Assembly: GCF_009831455.1 (NCBI RefSeq)
Contig: NZ_WOWO01000003.1
Span: 434,001 to 498,000 of the forward strand
Length of the DNA: 64,000 nt
Direction of reading: 5' to 3'
DNA from: Salinirussus salinus
GTDB lineage: Archaea; Halobacteriota; Halobacteria; Halobacteriales; Haloarculaceae
Made by a program: the position numbers and the translations under genes. Shown here piece after piece: positions 1 through 7,656 of this stretch; the stretch's first letter is position 1; the number at the start of each line of letters is the position of its first letter. The notes beneath the pieces are model-generated. The model searched no databases and was not told the DNA's origin. It saw nothing but the letters and a program-made list of their open reading frames with translations.

Positions 1-169
1 CAAAGCCCGGTCGCTCGGGGACCACGGCGCTGTACCCTTCGAGATGCGGGATGACCGGGTGCCAGTACTCCCGCGGGGCCATCCCCCCGTGAAGCAGGCA
101 CAGCGGTTGCCCCTCGCCGTGGCGTTCGTAGGCGATCTCGGTTCCGTCTGCGGACTGTGTCGTCGGCAT
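1..169 (-). CDS. Alpha/beta hydrolase, N-terminal fragment (cut by window edge)
   Basis: The first 56 codons of a minus-strand gene are visible; the rest lies left of the window. The translation opens MPTTQSADGTEIAYERHGEG and continues with LCLLHGG, the beta-strand plus HGG oxyanion-hole signature of alpha/beta hydrolases, then PEYW-like and VVPERPGF segments matching the early core of that fold. The nucleophile elbow is not in view, so the substrate cannot be guessed. The ATG was chosen because it is the first in frame, and a TATATAAA element lies about 55 bases upstream. Confidence 0.7.
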   Translation of the reverse strand, partial: MPTTQSADGTEIAYERHGEGQPLCLLHGGMAPREYWHPVIPHLEGYSAVVPERPGF

Positions 170-224
170 GCACCCGTCCGTTTTCGAGGGACCGGCCTAA
201 GCCGCTCTCTCAGCCATTCGGCCG

Positions 225-233
225 TTTATATAG
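225..233 (-). promoter_or_regulatory. TATA element upstream of the hydrolase
   Basis: On the minus strand this reads TATATAAA inside GC-rich sequence. It lies about 55 bases upstream of the hydrolase ATG, implying a leader of roughly 30 nt. The assignment rests on sequence and position only. Confidence 0.4.
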
Positions 234-305
234 GGGTGCTTTCGGACCGGGGGAGCGACGCGAGCAGCGACGGAGTGCCCGACGCTGCCGGAAACGAGCG
301 CGGCC

Positions 306-1448
306 TCAGTCCAGCAACTGGCCGGCGATGGTGTTCCGGAGCACCTCGCTGGTGCCCTCGTAGATCTCGTTGAGCTTGGCGTCCCGGAAGAACCGCTCCA
401 TCGGGAAGTCCTTCACGTAGCCGTAGCCGCCGTGGATCTGGATGCCCTCGTTTGCCACCTCGCGGGACACCTCGGAGGCGTACAGTTTCGCCTGGGCGGC
501 TTCCTTGGCGAAGCTCTCGCCGCGGATCTTCCTGTCCGCCGCCGAGTGCATCAGCAGGCGGGCGGCCCGCGTCTTGGTGTCCATGTCCGCGAGCTTGTGC
601 TGGATGGCCTGGAAGTCGCCGATCCGCTGGCCGAACTGCTCGCGCTCGCCGGCGTACGCCAGGGCTTCGTCGAGTGCGGCCTGGGCGATCCCGACCGAGC
701 GGGCGGCGATGGTGATCCGGCCGCCATTCAGTGTCTCCAGGGCCTGGACGAACCCGCGGCCCTCCTCGCCCAGCCGGCGGTGCTCGGGGACGTGCATGTT
801 GTCGAAGCGCAACTCGGCGGTCGGACAGCCCTTGTCGCCGAGCTTGTCCTCGGTCCCCTCGACGACGAAGCCGTCGTCCTCCTCCGGCCGGACGATGAAG
901 GAGGAGATGCCCTTGTTGCCGGCGTCGGGGTCGGTCTTGGCGAACACGGTGACGGTGTCGGCCACCGAGCCGTTGGAGATCCACAGTTTCCCCCCGTCGA
1001 TGACGTACTCGTCGCCGGCCTTCTCGGCGGTCGTCTCCATGGCGGGGACGTCGCTGCCCGCGCCGGGCTCCGAGAGCGCGAAGGCGCCGACCTCCTCGCC
1101 CTCCGCGAGGGGGGTCAGATACTCCTCTTTCTGTTCGTCGGTGCCGTACTCGTAGACCATGTTTCCGGCAAGCGAGATGTGGGCCGCGACGACCGTCCCG
1201 AGCCCGCCCAAGCCCCGGGAGATCTCCTCCAGGGCAATGGGGTAGGAGTGGTAGTCAAGGCCGGCACCGCCGTACTCCTCGGGGAAGGGCATCCCCATCA
1301 GCCCCAGGTCGGCCATCTGGTCGACCAGGTCCCAGGGGAACTCGTCGGTCTCGTCGATCTCTTTGGCGCGCGGGACGACCTCCTCGTCGACGAACTCCGC
1401 GACCATCTCCTCGATCTGGCGTTGCTCTTCGGTGAGCGAGAAGTCCAT
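306..1448 (-). CDS. Acyl-CoA dehydrogenase (380 aa)
   Basis: This flavoenzyme probably oxidises acyl-CoA to 2-enoyl-CoA in cytoplasmic fatty-acid or branched-chain breakdown. Its length is normal for the family. Visible signatures are FALSEPGAGSD (FAD/substrate loop), WISNGSVAD, GERIQFG-like GEREQFGQ, IQIHGGYGY and, near the C terminus, YEGTSEV, whose Glu is the usual catalytic base. The start is placed at MDFSLTEEQ, the canonical family N terminus, rather than an in-frame ATG 29 codons upstream; an AT-rich ATTAGTATT element precedes it. A second dehydrogenase lies 126 bases upstream on the same strand and may act in the same pathway. The chain-length preference is not evident. Confidence 0.9.
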   Translation of the reverse strand: MDFSLTEEQRQIEEMVAEFVDEEVVPRAKEIDETDEFPWDLVDQMADLGLMGMPFPEEYGGAGLDYHSYPIALEEISRGLGGLGTVVAAHISLAGNMVYEYGTDEQKEEYLTPLAEGEEVGAFALSEPGAGSDVPAMETTAEKAGDEYVIDGGKLWISNGSVADTVTVFAKTDPDAGNKGISSFIVRPEEDDGFVVEGTEDKLGDKGCPTAELRFDNMHVPEHRRLGEEGRGFVQALETLNGGRITIAARSVGIAQAALDEALAYAGEREQFGQRIGDFQAIQHKLADMDTKTRAARLLMHSAADRKIRGESFAKEAAQAKLYASEVSREVANEGIQIHGGYGYVKDFPMERFFRDAKLNEIYEGTSEVLRNTIAGQLLD

Positions 1449-1574
1449 ACCGGCGTCTTGGGACGCGGGGACATTAGTATTCGCGTCTCGGCTGGCTGGT
1501 CCACGGCCCGCGCCGGAGAACCGCGACGGCGGCATGACGAGTCGAGTCCGGTGTGGCCGGCCGGGGCGGGAAGC

Positions 1575-2792
1575 CTACTCCCCGAAGTGGGTCAGCGCCT
1601 CGAGTTCCTCGGCGGGGACGTCCTCGAACAGCTCGCGGGCGATGGTGCGGCGGTGGACCTCGTCGGCGCCGTCGACGATCCGGAACGCACGGACCGACTC
1701 GTAGAAGTCCGCGAGCGGGAGGTCACGGGAGACGCCGGTGCCGCCACAGAACTGCAGGGCGGTGTCGATGGCCTCCTGGGTGGCGTTGGCGGTGAAGACC
1801 TTGGCCATCGAGACGCCGATGCGGGCCTCGTTGCCGGCGGCGATCTCCGCGGCGACCGTCCGGACCAGCGACCGGGCGGCGGCGAGCCGGGTGCGCTGGT
1901 CGGCCAGCTCGAAGCGGGGATACTGCTTCTCCGAGAGAGCCGTCCCGAAGGCGTCGCGCTCGCTCATGTACGCGGCTGCGATGTCGAGCGCCCGCTCGGC
2001 CATCCCCGAGTAGCGCATGCAGTGGGTCAGGCGAGCGGGCCCGAGCCGCTCCTGGACGTGCTGGAACCCCTTCCCCTCCTCGCCGAGCAGGTGTTCCTCG
2101 GGCACGCGGACATTGTTATACTTGATCTCGGCGTGGCCGGCACCGGTCATCTCCGAGCCGAGGTGGGGGATGTTCCGGACGACCTCGACGCCGTCGGCCT
2201 CGGCGGGGACGATGAACACCGAACAGCCCTCGTAGGGGTGGGCGTCGGGGTCGGTGCGGGCGAAGACCAGCAGGATGTCCGCGCGGATCCCCTGTGTGGT
2301 CCACCACTTGTGGCCGTCGATGACCCACTCGTCGCCGTCTTTCTCGGCGGTCGTCTGGATCGACTTCGGGTCCGAACCCGCACCCGGCTGGGGTTCGGTC
2401 ATCGAAAAGCCCGACCGCAGTTCCCCCTCCACAAGCGGCTCCAGGTACTCCTCCTTCTGGAGGTCGGTGCCGTGCAGCTCCAGCAGGTGCATGTTCCCCT
2501 CGTCGGGGGCGTCGACCCGCATCGCGGCCTGCCCCAGCGGGCTCCGGCCGGCCTCCTCGAAGGCCGGCAACACGTCCCGGAAGTCCTCGCCCATCCCGCC
2601 GTGCTCCTCCTCGATCTGGGGGGCGTAGATTCCGTATTCGCGGGCTGCCTCGCGGAGTTCGTCGATGGTTCCCTCCGAGGCGGTCATCCCGCCGGCCAGT
2701 TCCCGCTCTTTCGGGAGCACGACCTCGTCCATCAGGTCGCGTGCCCGCCCGGCCAGTTCCTCGGCTCGCGCTGAGTCGTCGTACGAGAGCAT
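1575..2792 (-). CDS. Acyl-CoA dehydrogenase, ACAD10/11-like subgroup (405 aa)
   Basis: A second acyl-CoA dehydrogenase. It shows FSMTEPQPGAGSDP, WWTTQGIRADI, SERDAFGTAL and FCGGTGVSRDLPLADFY. Where the upstream-type enzyme has YEGTSE, this one has IVDGADEVH, so the position of the usual catalytic Glu is occupied by Asp. That pattern resembles the ACAD10/11-like branch of the family. The start MLSYDDSARAEEL was chosen because TTTTTATA lies 23 bases before the ATG, typical of a leaderless haloarchaeal transcript. It is transcribed toward the other dehydrogenase, probably from its own promoter. The substrate is unknown. Confidence 0.88.
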   Translation of the reverse strand: MLSYDDSARAEELAGRARDLMDEVVLPKERELAGGMTASEGTIDELREAAREYGIYAPQIEEEHGGMGEDFRDVLPAFEEAGRSPLGQAAMRVDAPDEGNMHLLELHGTDLQKEEYLEPLVEGELRSGFSMTEPQPGAGSDPKSIQTTAEKDGDEWVIDGHKWWTTQGIRADILLVFARTDPDAHPYEGCSVFIVPAEADGVEVVRNIPHLGSEMTGAGHAEIKYNNVRVPEEHLLGEEGKGFQHVQERLGPARLTHCMRYSGMAERALDIAAAYMSERDAFGTALSEKQYPRFELADQRTRLAAARSLVRTVAAEIAAGNEARIGVSMAKVFTANATQEAIDTALQFCGGTGVSRDLPLADFYESVRAFRIVDGADEVHRRTIARELFEDVPAEELEALTHFGE

Positions 2793-2814
2793 GTATCGAA
2801 CACTCCAGAGCCAG

Positions 2815-2822
2815 TATAAAAA
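2815..2822 (-). promoter_or_regulatory. TATA box of the ACAD10/11-like gene
   Basis: The minus strand reads TTTTTATA, ending 23 bases before the chosen ATG at 2792. This spacing predicts a leaderless transcript and supports the start choice. Confidence 0.55.
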
Positions 2823-2937
2823 CACCCGTCCCGAATGTCACCGGCCGGGAATCCTCCTGTCGTGCCGTGGATGCCCCGGCTTTGGCGCGAACGTCATCGG
2901 GGAAACGTCCATACCCACCCACCCGGGATCCCCGGAC

Positions 2938-3165
2938 ATGGGTTCCAGCGAGGCGGACGCGCTCCTCGACGTTCGCGAGGTCGACGGCGAACCGTTCGAC
3001 GAAATCATGGACGCGCTGGAGGGGCTCGGCGACGGTGAGCGGCTCCGGCTGGTCGCCCCCTTCGAGCCCGAGCCGCTGTACGGCGTCCTCGACCAGCGCG
3101 GATTCGACCACGAGACCGCGAAGGTCACCGAGGACGAGTGGCACGTCGACATCAACCGCGCCTGA
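2938..3165 (+). CDS. DUF2249 domain protein (75 aa)
   Basis: A small acidic protein covering a single DUF2249 domain. The tell-tale segments are DVREVDGEPFDEIMDALEGL, LRLVAPFEPEPLYGVL and a C-terminal WHVDI strand, giving a TusA-like beta-alpha-beta layout. Members are often found near nitrogen-oxide or sulfur-redox genes, but no such partner is adjacent here. It is divergent from the dehydrogenases across a 145-base gap, and the tatA gene follows 62 bases downstream. Its biochemical function is not established. Confidence 0.8.
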   Translation: MGSSEADALLDVREVDGEPFDEIMDALEGLGDGERLRLVAPFEPEPLYGVLDQRGFDHETAKVTEDEWHVDINRA

Positions 3166-3227
3166 CCTCACAGCCGGCAGACACGTACGGCTGTCATACT
3201 CATACCGGCTCCCGCCGAACGAGGGGT

Positions 3228-3473
3228 ATGGGCATGACTATCCCAGCGTTCGTGGGCATCCCCGGCGGACCGGAACTGTTGATCATCCTCGCCATCGCCG
3301 TCCTGCTGTTCGGTGCGAACAAGCTCCCGAGCCTCGCGCGCTCGTCGGGGCAGGCGATGGGCGAATTCAAGAAGGGCCGCCAGGAGATCGAAGAGGAGAT
3401 CCGCTCGGCGGCGAGCGACCAGGAGGGTATCGACCCCGAGACCGGTGCCGAAGAGGCGTCCGAACCGGCCTGA
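3228..3473 (+). CDS. tatA: Sec-independent protein translocase subunit TatA (81 aa)
   Basis: TatA forms the oligomeric pore of the twin-arginine pathway, which carries a large share of haloarchaeal exported proteins. Residues 11-29 (IPGGPELLIILAIAVLLFG) are the short N-terminal membrane helix ending in the family FG hinge. An amphipathic helix follows at about 32-62 (KLPSLARSSGQAMGEFKKG and beyond), then an acidic tail. An ATG three codons downstream is an alternative start. No tatC lies in the window. Many RR-signal proteins downstream (LivK, both PstS, and the SRRK-type SipW proteins) are plausible clients. Confidence 0.92.
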   Translation: MGMTIPAFVGIPGGPELLIILAIAVLLFGANKLPSLARSSGQAMGEFKKGRQEIEEEIRSAASDQEGIDPETGAEEASEPA

Positions 3474-3618
3474 ATCACTGTCTTCCGCGTGGTCCGAACG
3501 AGCCCCTGTTTTCCGTGCGTCCTGTCCCGACCGGCCGAGGCCCGGAGCGTCGGCGACGCTCGCGTTCCTGTGTCGGCCAGTCCGAAGAGATGACCCATCG
3601 CGTACCGGGCCCGGTCCG

Positions 3619-4239
3619 TCAGTCGTCGGTCGTCCGGTTGCCCGCGGTGCCGCCGACGGCCGTCGGCGGCCGGTCGGGTTCCGCGGCCGGCTGTCTGTAC
3701 CGCTGGACGGTCTCGCCGGCTGCGAGGCCGGCGATCACCGCAGCAGTGACCAGCGCGTAGCCGTACCCCCCGAGCCACGCGAGCGGGGGCAGCCCGGCCG
3801 CCCCGGCGGCGGCCAGCAGCCCCAGCGCGCCGCTCACCGCGAGGTATACCGGTCCCCAGGCTCGCCTCCCCGACGACGTGGCGTCGAGGTAGGCATCGAA
3901 CTCCCGGACGGAGTCGGTCATCCTCACTGTCCCCCGGTTGCGGTCGTAGGTGACGACCCCGAGCGCGTCCATCTTCGGCAGGTGGGTCTGGTGGAGCGCG
4001 GTGTACAGCCGCTTGCGCTCGCCGGGGACGACCTCGGATGTCGCGGTCCCGTTCTCCCAGGCGGCCAGCTGCTCCGAGAGGTCGCGTATCGTCACCGTCC
4101 CGCCGATGTGTCGCAGGTAGTGCAACACGTGACGGCGGCGGCGGTTGCTCAACGTCTTGAAGATGTCGTCCGGGGAGAGTTCCGACTCGACCCGTCCCAC
4201 CGGGTCGGCCCCTTCACCCCCGTCCCCGATCGTCTGCAT
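3619..4239 (-). CDS. Membrane-anchored HTH regulator, DUF7344-type (206 aa)
   Basis: Residues about 20-110 form a winged-helix domain of the haloarchaeal type, with LSNRRRRHVLHYL, a recognition region around LSEQLAAWEN, and TALHQTHLPKMDALGVV. Two hydrophobic helices follow at about 132-150 and 158-175. This gives a DNA-binding head tethered to the membrane. It is a paralogue of the 173-aa regulator at 5410-5931, sharing the YxALHQTHLPKL/M segment. The ATG at 4239 is used; an in-frame TTG four codons upstream is less likely. AT-rich promoter sequence lies at about 4255-4295. The target genes are unknown. Confidence 0.82.
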   Translation of the reverse strand: MQTIGDGGEGADPVGRVESELSPDDIFKTLSNRRRRHVLHYLRHIGGTVTIRDLSEQLAAWENGTATSEVVPGERKRLYTALHQTHLPKMDALGVVTYDRNRGTVRMTDSVREFDAYLDATSSGRRAWGPVYLAVSGALGLLAAAGAAGLPPLAWLGGYGYALVTAAVIAGLAAGETVQRYRQPAAEPDRPPTAVGGTAGNRTTDD

Positions 4240-4441
4240 TGTGATCTCCAACTATACGTAACGCACATTAATCTAATAACTATATCCCTCGTAATTCACC
4301 GGTCAGGTCCGGGCCGCCGCCCGCTCGGCGGTCGCCGTCGACCGCCCCGGCCGGGTGTCGGGCCCGACAGCGCCGCATCCGGCGGGGTTCGTACGCTCTC
4401 TATACCTATACGCCGGTACGACGTAGCGACGTCACCACCGC

Positions 4442-5272
4442 ATGAGGCTCAGTTCGTCGACGCTGTCGCGCTTCCGGGTCCGCCGACCCGAGTACACCGG
4501 CCCGAACCGGTGTCCCCCCTGTACCGCAGTCAACCTCGCGCTCGCGGCGGCCGGGACTGCCGCCGTCGCGCTCCTCTCGCCGCCCGCCGCCCTCGTGGTC
4601 GGCGTTCTCTCGCTCGCACTCGTCTACCTCCGGGGCTATCTGGTGCCCGGGACGCCCGAACTGACGAAGCGATACCTCCCCGAGCGGGTCCTCGCGTGGT
4701 TCGGGAAGGCCGACGCCCCGACGAGCGACGTCGACCCGGGCGTGGTGCTCGCCGCCGCGGACGTCCTCGTCGAGGAGCCCGACGGCGCCGACGTGACGCT
4801 GGACCCCGCGTTCGCGTCGGCGTGGGCCGACCGGACGCGCGAGCTGTCGGCTGACGACGCCGCCCCCGTCCTCGCTACCGGGGTCGGTGCCGCCGGGGCG
4901 GAGCTGGCGGTGACCCCCGCCGGCGAGGGGCTGGCAGCGACGGTTCACGGCCGGCAGGTAGGCACCTGGGAGTCCCCCGTTGCCTTCCGTGCGGACGCGG
5001 CTGCGATGGAGCTGCTGGCCGACCGGGTCCCGACCTGGGACCGACTGAGCATCGACGCCCGCAGCGAGACCACCGGGGCCCTCCGGCTGCTCGCGGAGAC
5101 CTGCCCATCCTGCGGCGGCCCGACCGCACTGGAGGAGGGGACCGTCGAGTCCTGCTGTGCGAGCTATCCGGTCGTGGCGGTCCGGTGTGGCGACTGCCAG
5201 GCCCGCCTGGTCGAGATGCGCCTGACAGAGGAGATGCTCGCGGCCGAGCCCGACCCCGTCTCGCTCGGGTAG
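4442..5272 (+). CDS. Uncharacterised membrane protein with C-terminal zinc ribbon (276 aa)
   Basis: I do not recognise a named family. Residues about 28-65 contain two hydrophobic helices close to the N terminus. A soluble acidic middle follows, and a cysteine cluster ends the protein: CPSC at 221-224, CC at 238-239 and CGDC at 249-252, arranged like a zinc ribbon. It is divergent from the HTH regulator at 3619-4239 across about 200 bases, so the two may share control. The ATG is the first plausible start, with TATACCTATA about 35 bases upstream. Function is unknown. Confidence 0.72.
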   Translation: MRLSSSTLSRFRVRRPEYTGPNRCPPCTAVNLALAAAGTAAVALLSPPAALVVGVLSLALVYLRGYLVPGTPELTKRYLPERVLAWFGKADAPTSDVDPGVVLAAADVLVEEPDGADVTLDPAFASAWADRTRELSADDAAPVLATGVGAAGAELAVTPAGEGLAATVHGRQVGTWESPVAFRADAAAMELLADRVPTWDRLSIDARSETTGALRLLAETCPSCGGPTALEEGTVESCCASYPVVAVRCGDCQARLVEMRLTEEMLAAEPDPVSLG

Positions 5273-5301
5273 CCGGCCCCGGGCGTCGCCGTCTCACTCC
5301 C

Positions 5302-5306
5302 TTTTT
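5302..5306 (+). terminator. T-run after the zinc-ribbon gene
   Basis: Five T residues occur 30 bases after the stop codon, in otherwise GC-rich sequence. Archaeal transcription commonly ends at such runs. There is no further support. Confidence 0.35.
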
Positions 5307-5409
5307 GGCCGCGGCGTGACGTTCTCGTCGCGATCGGGACTGGCCCCTGTCACCCGGACCGTTCCGGACAGAGCTGCCGCCATCGGGTCAGTCGGCCGTA
5401 CCTCGAGAA

Positions 5410-5931
5410 TCAGTTTCTGCGCAAGCGTGCGACCAGCCCTCCGGTCACCAGCTGGTAGCACGTCGAGACCGCGAAGGTGGCAAGCGACAGCGTCGCGAAC
5501 ACCAGCGGGTCGAGGGCGCCAAAGGCCGGCAGGCCGGCGAGCGAGGCGACGACCGCGAAGAGCCCGACGATGCCGAGCCCGCGGTAGTACTCCCCCCAGG
5601 TGATCCCCGCGCGGGTGACGTTGTCCATGTAGCGGCTCACCGGGAGTGTGTGCGGGGAGGGTCGGACCAGCTTCCGGTCGGCGTCGTACTCCAGCAGGTC
5701 ATACTCGGCGAGTTTCGGCAGATGTGTCTGGTGGAGCGCGTTGTAGACACTCCCCCGAAGTGCGCGCGGGGCCGGGTCGGTGCCGGCCTCGCTGGCGGCG
5801 ATCCGTTCGGAGAGCTCCCGCAGCGGGATCCCCTCGCGCCGGCGCCAGAGCGTCGCCAGCGTCTCCCGGCGCCGCGAGTTGCTCAACAGGTGGTACAGCT
5901 CCGATTCGGCTACCGGGACACGTTCGAACAT
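5410..5931 (-). CDS. Membrane-anchored HTH regulator, DUF7344-type, divergent to the SipW cluster (173 aa)
   Basis: The winged-helix domain spans about residues 8-95 (ELYHLLSNSRRRETLATLW, LRELSERIAASE, YNALHQTHLPKLAEYDLL). Two membrane helices follow at about 115-135 and 143-163. It is a paralogue of the regulator at 3619-4239. It sits divergently upstream of the SipW/TasA-like cluster, and the intergenic region holds nine helically phased GTAC words. It is therefore the best candidate to bind that array and possibly to control its own promoter, though this is inference. Direct binding is untested. Confidence 0.82.
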   Translation of the reverse strand: MFERVPVAESELYHLLSNSRRRETLATLWRRREGIPLRELSERIAASEAGTDPAPRALRGSVYNALHQTHLPKLAEYDLLEYDADRKLVRPSPHTLPVSRYMDNVTRAGITWGEYYRGLGIVGLFAVVASLAGLPAFGALDPLVFATLSLATFAVSTCYQLVTGGLVARLRRN

Positions 5932-5985
5932 TCACCCCATCACTGCCGGGAGGAGACGCTCGCATCGGGCTTAGGGATGGTTTCC

Positions 5986-6128
5986 GTACGCCCCGGTACG
6001 CTTCTGTCGGCCATCTGAGACGATCTGGTACGCGAACCGTACGTATCCGGCTGCGAGCGGTACGACATCCCAACGCGACCGGTACGGTTCACGTACGGAC
6101 CGGCCAGCGACCGGTACGGGTCCCGTAC
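5986..6128. promoter_or_regulatory. Helically phased GTAC operator array
   Basis: This lies inside the 352-base gap between the HTH gene and the first SipW-type gene. GTAC occurs at 5986, 5996, 6028, 6039, 6060, 6082, 6093, 6114 and 6125. The steps are 10, 32, 11, 21, 22, 11, 21 and 11 bases, so all sites fall on nearly the same DNA face. Most sites sit in CGTACG, GGTACG or CCGTAC contexts, and 6114-6128 is a perfect palindrome, GTACGGG-T-CCCGTAC. The array ends 30 bases before the TATA box. The rest of the gap holds no credible gene. Confidence 0.7.
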
Positions 6129-6157
6129 AGGGCGGGTCGAAATCGGTATCGAACCCC

Positions 6158-6163
6158 TATAAA
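6158..6163 (+). promoter_or_regulatory. TATA box of the SipW/TasA-like cluster
   Basis: TATAAA in the context CCCCTATAAATCGG lies 30 bases after the last GTAC word. It predicts transcription from about 6185 and a leader of about 100 nt before the ATG at 6284. Confidence 0.55.
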
Positions 6164-6283
6164 TCGGCGTTTCGGGGCTCGAGTCGGCTGAACGAGTGCA
6201 TAGGTAATACCCGACCTGTGCTGGGGGGTAGTATCCCCAGACGACCCAGTCCACGCCGGATGGATCGTCGGGATACCAAAACC

Positions 6284-7609
6284 ATGACCGACGACAAACT
6301 CTACACACTGTCGCGCCGCAAGATGCTGGCCGGGCTCGGAGCCATCGGCATCGCATCCGCCGGCGCGGGTATCGGTACCTCCGCGTACTTCAGTGACCGC
6401 GAGTCGTTCAGCGGCAACACGCTCACCGCCGGCTCGCTCGACATGCGCGTTCTCTACGAGACCTCCTACGACAGCGACGGGGCCGTCCAGAACCAGGTCG
6501 GCTCCGCTATGGGCACCCAGGACGGCGAGCCCGCGAGCACGTTCTACGAACTGGACGACGTGAAGCCCGGCGATTCCGGTCACGTCGAGTTCTGCTTCGA
6601 GATCGTCGACAACCCATCCTACGTGTGGGCCTGCGGTGACATCTCCGAGTCGGAGAACGGCTTCACCGAGCCCGAGAGCGAGGTCGACAGCACTGAGAAC
6701 GGCGAACTGGCCGAGAGCATCGACGCCCGGCTGGTCTACTGTAACGAGGTTGACGGCGAGTTCGTCGAGGGCGAGGAGATAGTCTCCGGCAGCCTCCTCG
6801 ACGTCTTTGCCGCCATCACCGGTGGCGCAGCCCTCGATGGCTCCGGTGCCGCCGGGCTCGCACCGGGCGACCAAGCTCCCTACAGCGAGGAAGTCGAGGT
6901 CACGGACGGCCCTGACTACATCACCGGCCCCTGCCTGTGCCTGTTCTGGGAAGTTCCCACCTCGGTGGGCAACGAGATCCAGACGGACACGCTGTCGATG
7001 GCCCTGGAGTTCCACGCGGTCCAGTCCCGCCACAACGACGGCACCGCCAACCCCTGCACCCCGAGCATCACCACCCGGACCGGTGAGGGCTTCGCCAAGC
7101 AAGAGGAGTTCGCGACCCAGCAGGAGACTTCCTTCGCACGCGGGCGCTACGGTGACAACCTCGCCGCCGGCGCCTGGGAAGTCGCGGTCGGCCCGGACGT
7201 GGGCAGTGCCACCACGGCGAACTACGTCTGGACCCCCGGTAACACCGTCCCGTTCAGCTACGAGTACGACGGCAGCCAGGCCTCGTTCACCCTCGACGGC
7301 GTGAGCGTCGCCAGCGCGATCCCGGCACCCTCGGGCAAGCTCGCCATCACGACCAAGGCCGACGAGGCGACTGTCAGCGTCGCGAACCTCGCGCTCGAAC
7401 TGAACGGCGTGGCCACGACCCTCTCGGGTCCCGACGCCGTCTCCGCGAGCAACGACGGCAGCGGCCGCGACCTCACCTACCTGGTCTTCGACACCGACGC
7501 CGCCGACGTGGCGGCCCCGTTCGAGATCAGCGGGGACGTCACCGTCGACGTCCAGGGTGACTACTCCGGCAGCGACGAGGACGTCGCCTTCGACATCAGC
7601 ATCGAGTGA
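6284..7609 (+). CDS. SipW-dependent TasA-like exported protein, A1 (441 aa)
   Basis: Residues 1-40 form a SipW-type signal peptide: SRRKMLAGLGAIG, a hydrophobic core, then TSAYFSDRESF, with cleavage expected near AYFS/D. The mature start NTLTAGSLDMRV is the usual TasA/camelysin beginning. A shared beta-sandwich follows in two halves: DDVKPGDSGHVEF...GDISESENG (about 91-152) and SLLDVF...FWEVPTSVGNEIQ...SRHND (about 170-252). A private C-terminal beta domain occupies about 280-441. The start MTDD was chosen because the two following paralogues begin MTDDNQLYNLSRRK. It heads a cluster with its own signal peptidase and is probably a surface or fibre protein. Confidence 0.82.
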   Translation: MTDDKLYTLSRRKMLAGLGAIGIASAGAGIGTSAYFSDRESFSGNTLTAGSLDMRVLYETSYDSDGAVQNQVGSAMGTQDGEPASTFYELDDVKPGDSGHVEFCFEIVDNPSYVWACGDISESENGFTEPESEVDSTENGELAESIDARLVYCNEVDGEFVEGEEIVSGSLLDVFAAITGGAALDGSGAAGLAPGDQAPYSEEVEVTDGPDYITGPCLCLFWEVPTSVGNEIQTDTLSMALEFHAVQSRHNDGTANPCTPSITTRTGEGFAKQEEFATQQETSFARGRYGDNLAAGAWEVAVGPDVGSATTANYVWTPGNTVPFSYEYDGSQASFTLDGVSVASAIPAPSGKLAITTKADEATVSVANLALELNGVATTLSGPDAVSASNDGSGRDLTYLVFDTDAADVAAPFEISGDVTVDVQGDYSGSDEDVAFDISIE

Positions 7610-7656
7610 CCACCGCCTGAACCGTCTCAGACCAACCAACAACACACAACACGACA

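Noticed and set aside
226-984. Long overlapping ORF inside the first acyl-CoA dehydrogenase
   Set aside because: Arg/Pro-rich shadow in another frame of a well-supported gene.
4391-4419. Two GTAC words before the zinc-ribbon membrane gene as another phased array
   Set aside because: They are 25 bases apart, not a whole number of helical turns, and only two; insufficient.
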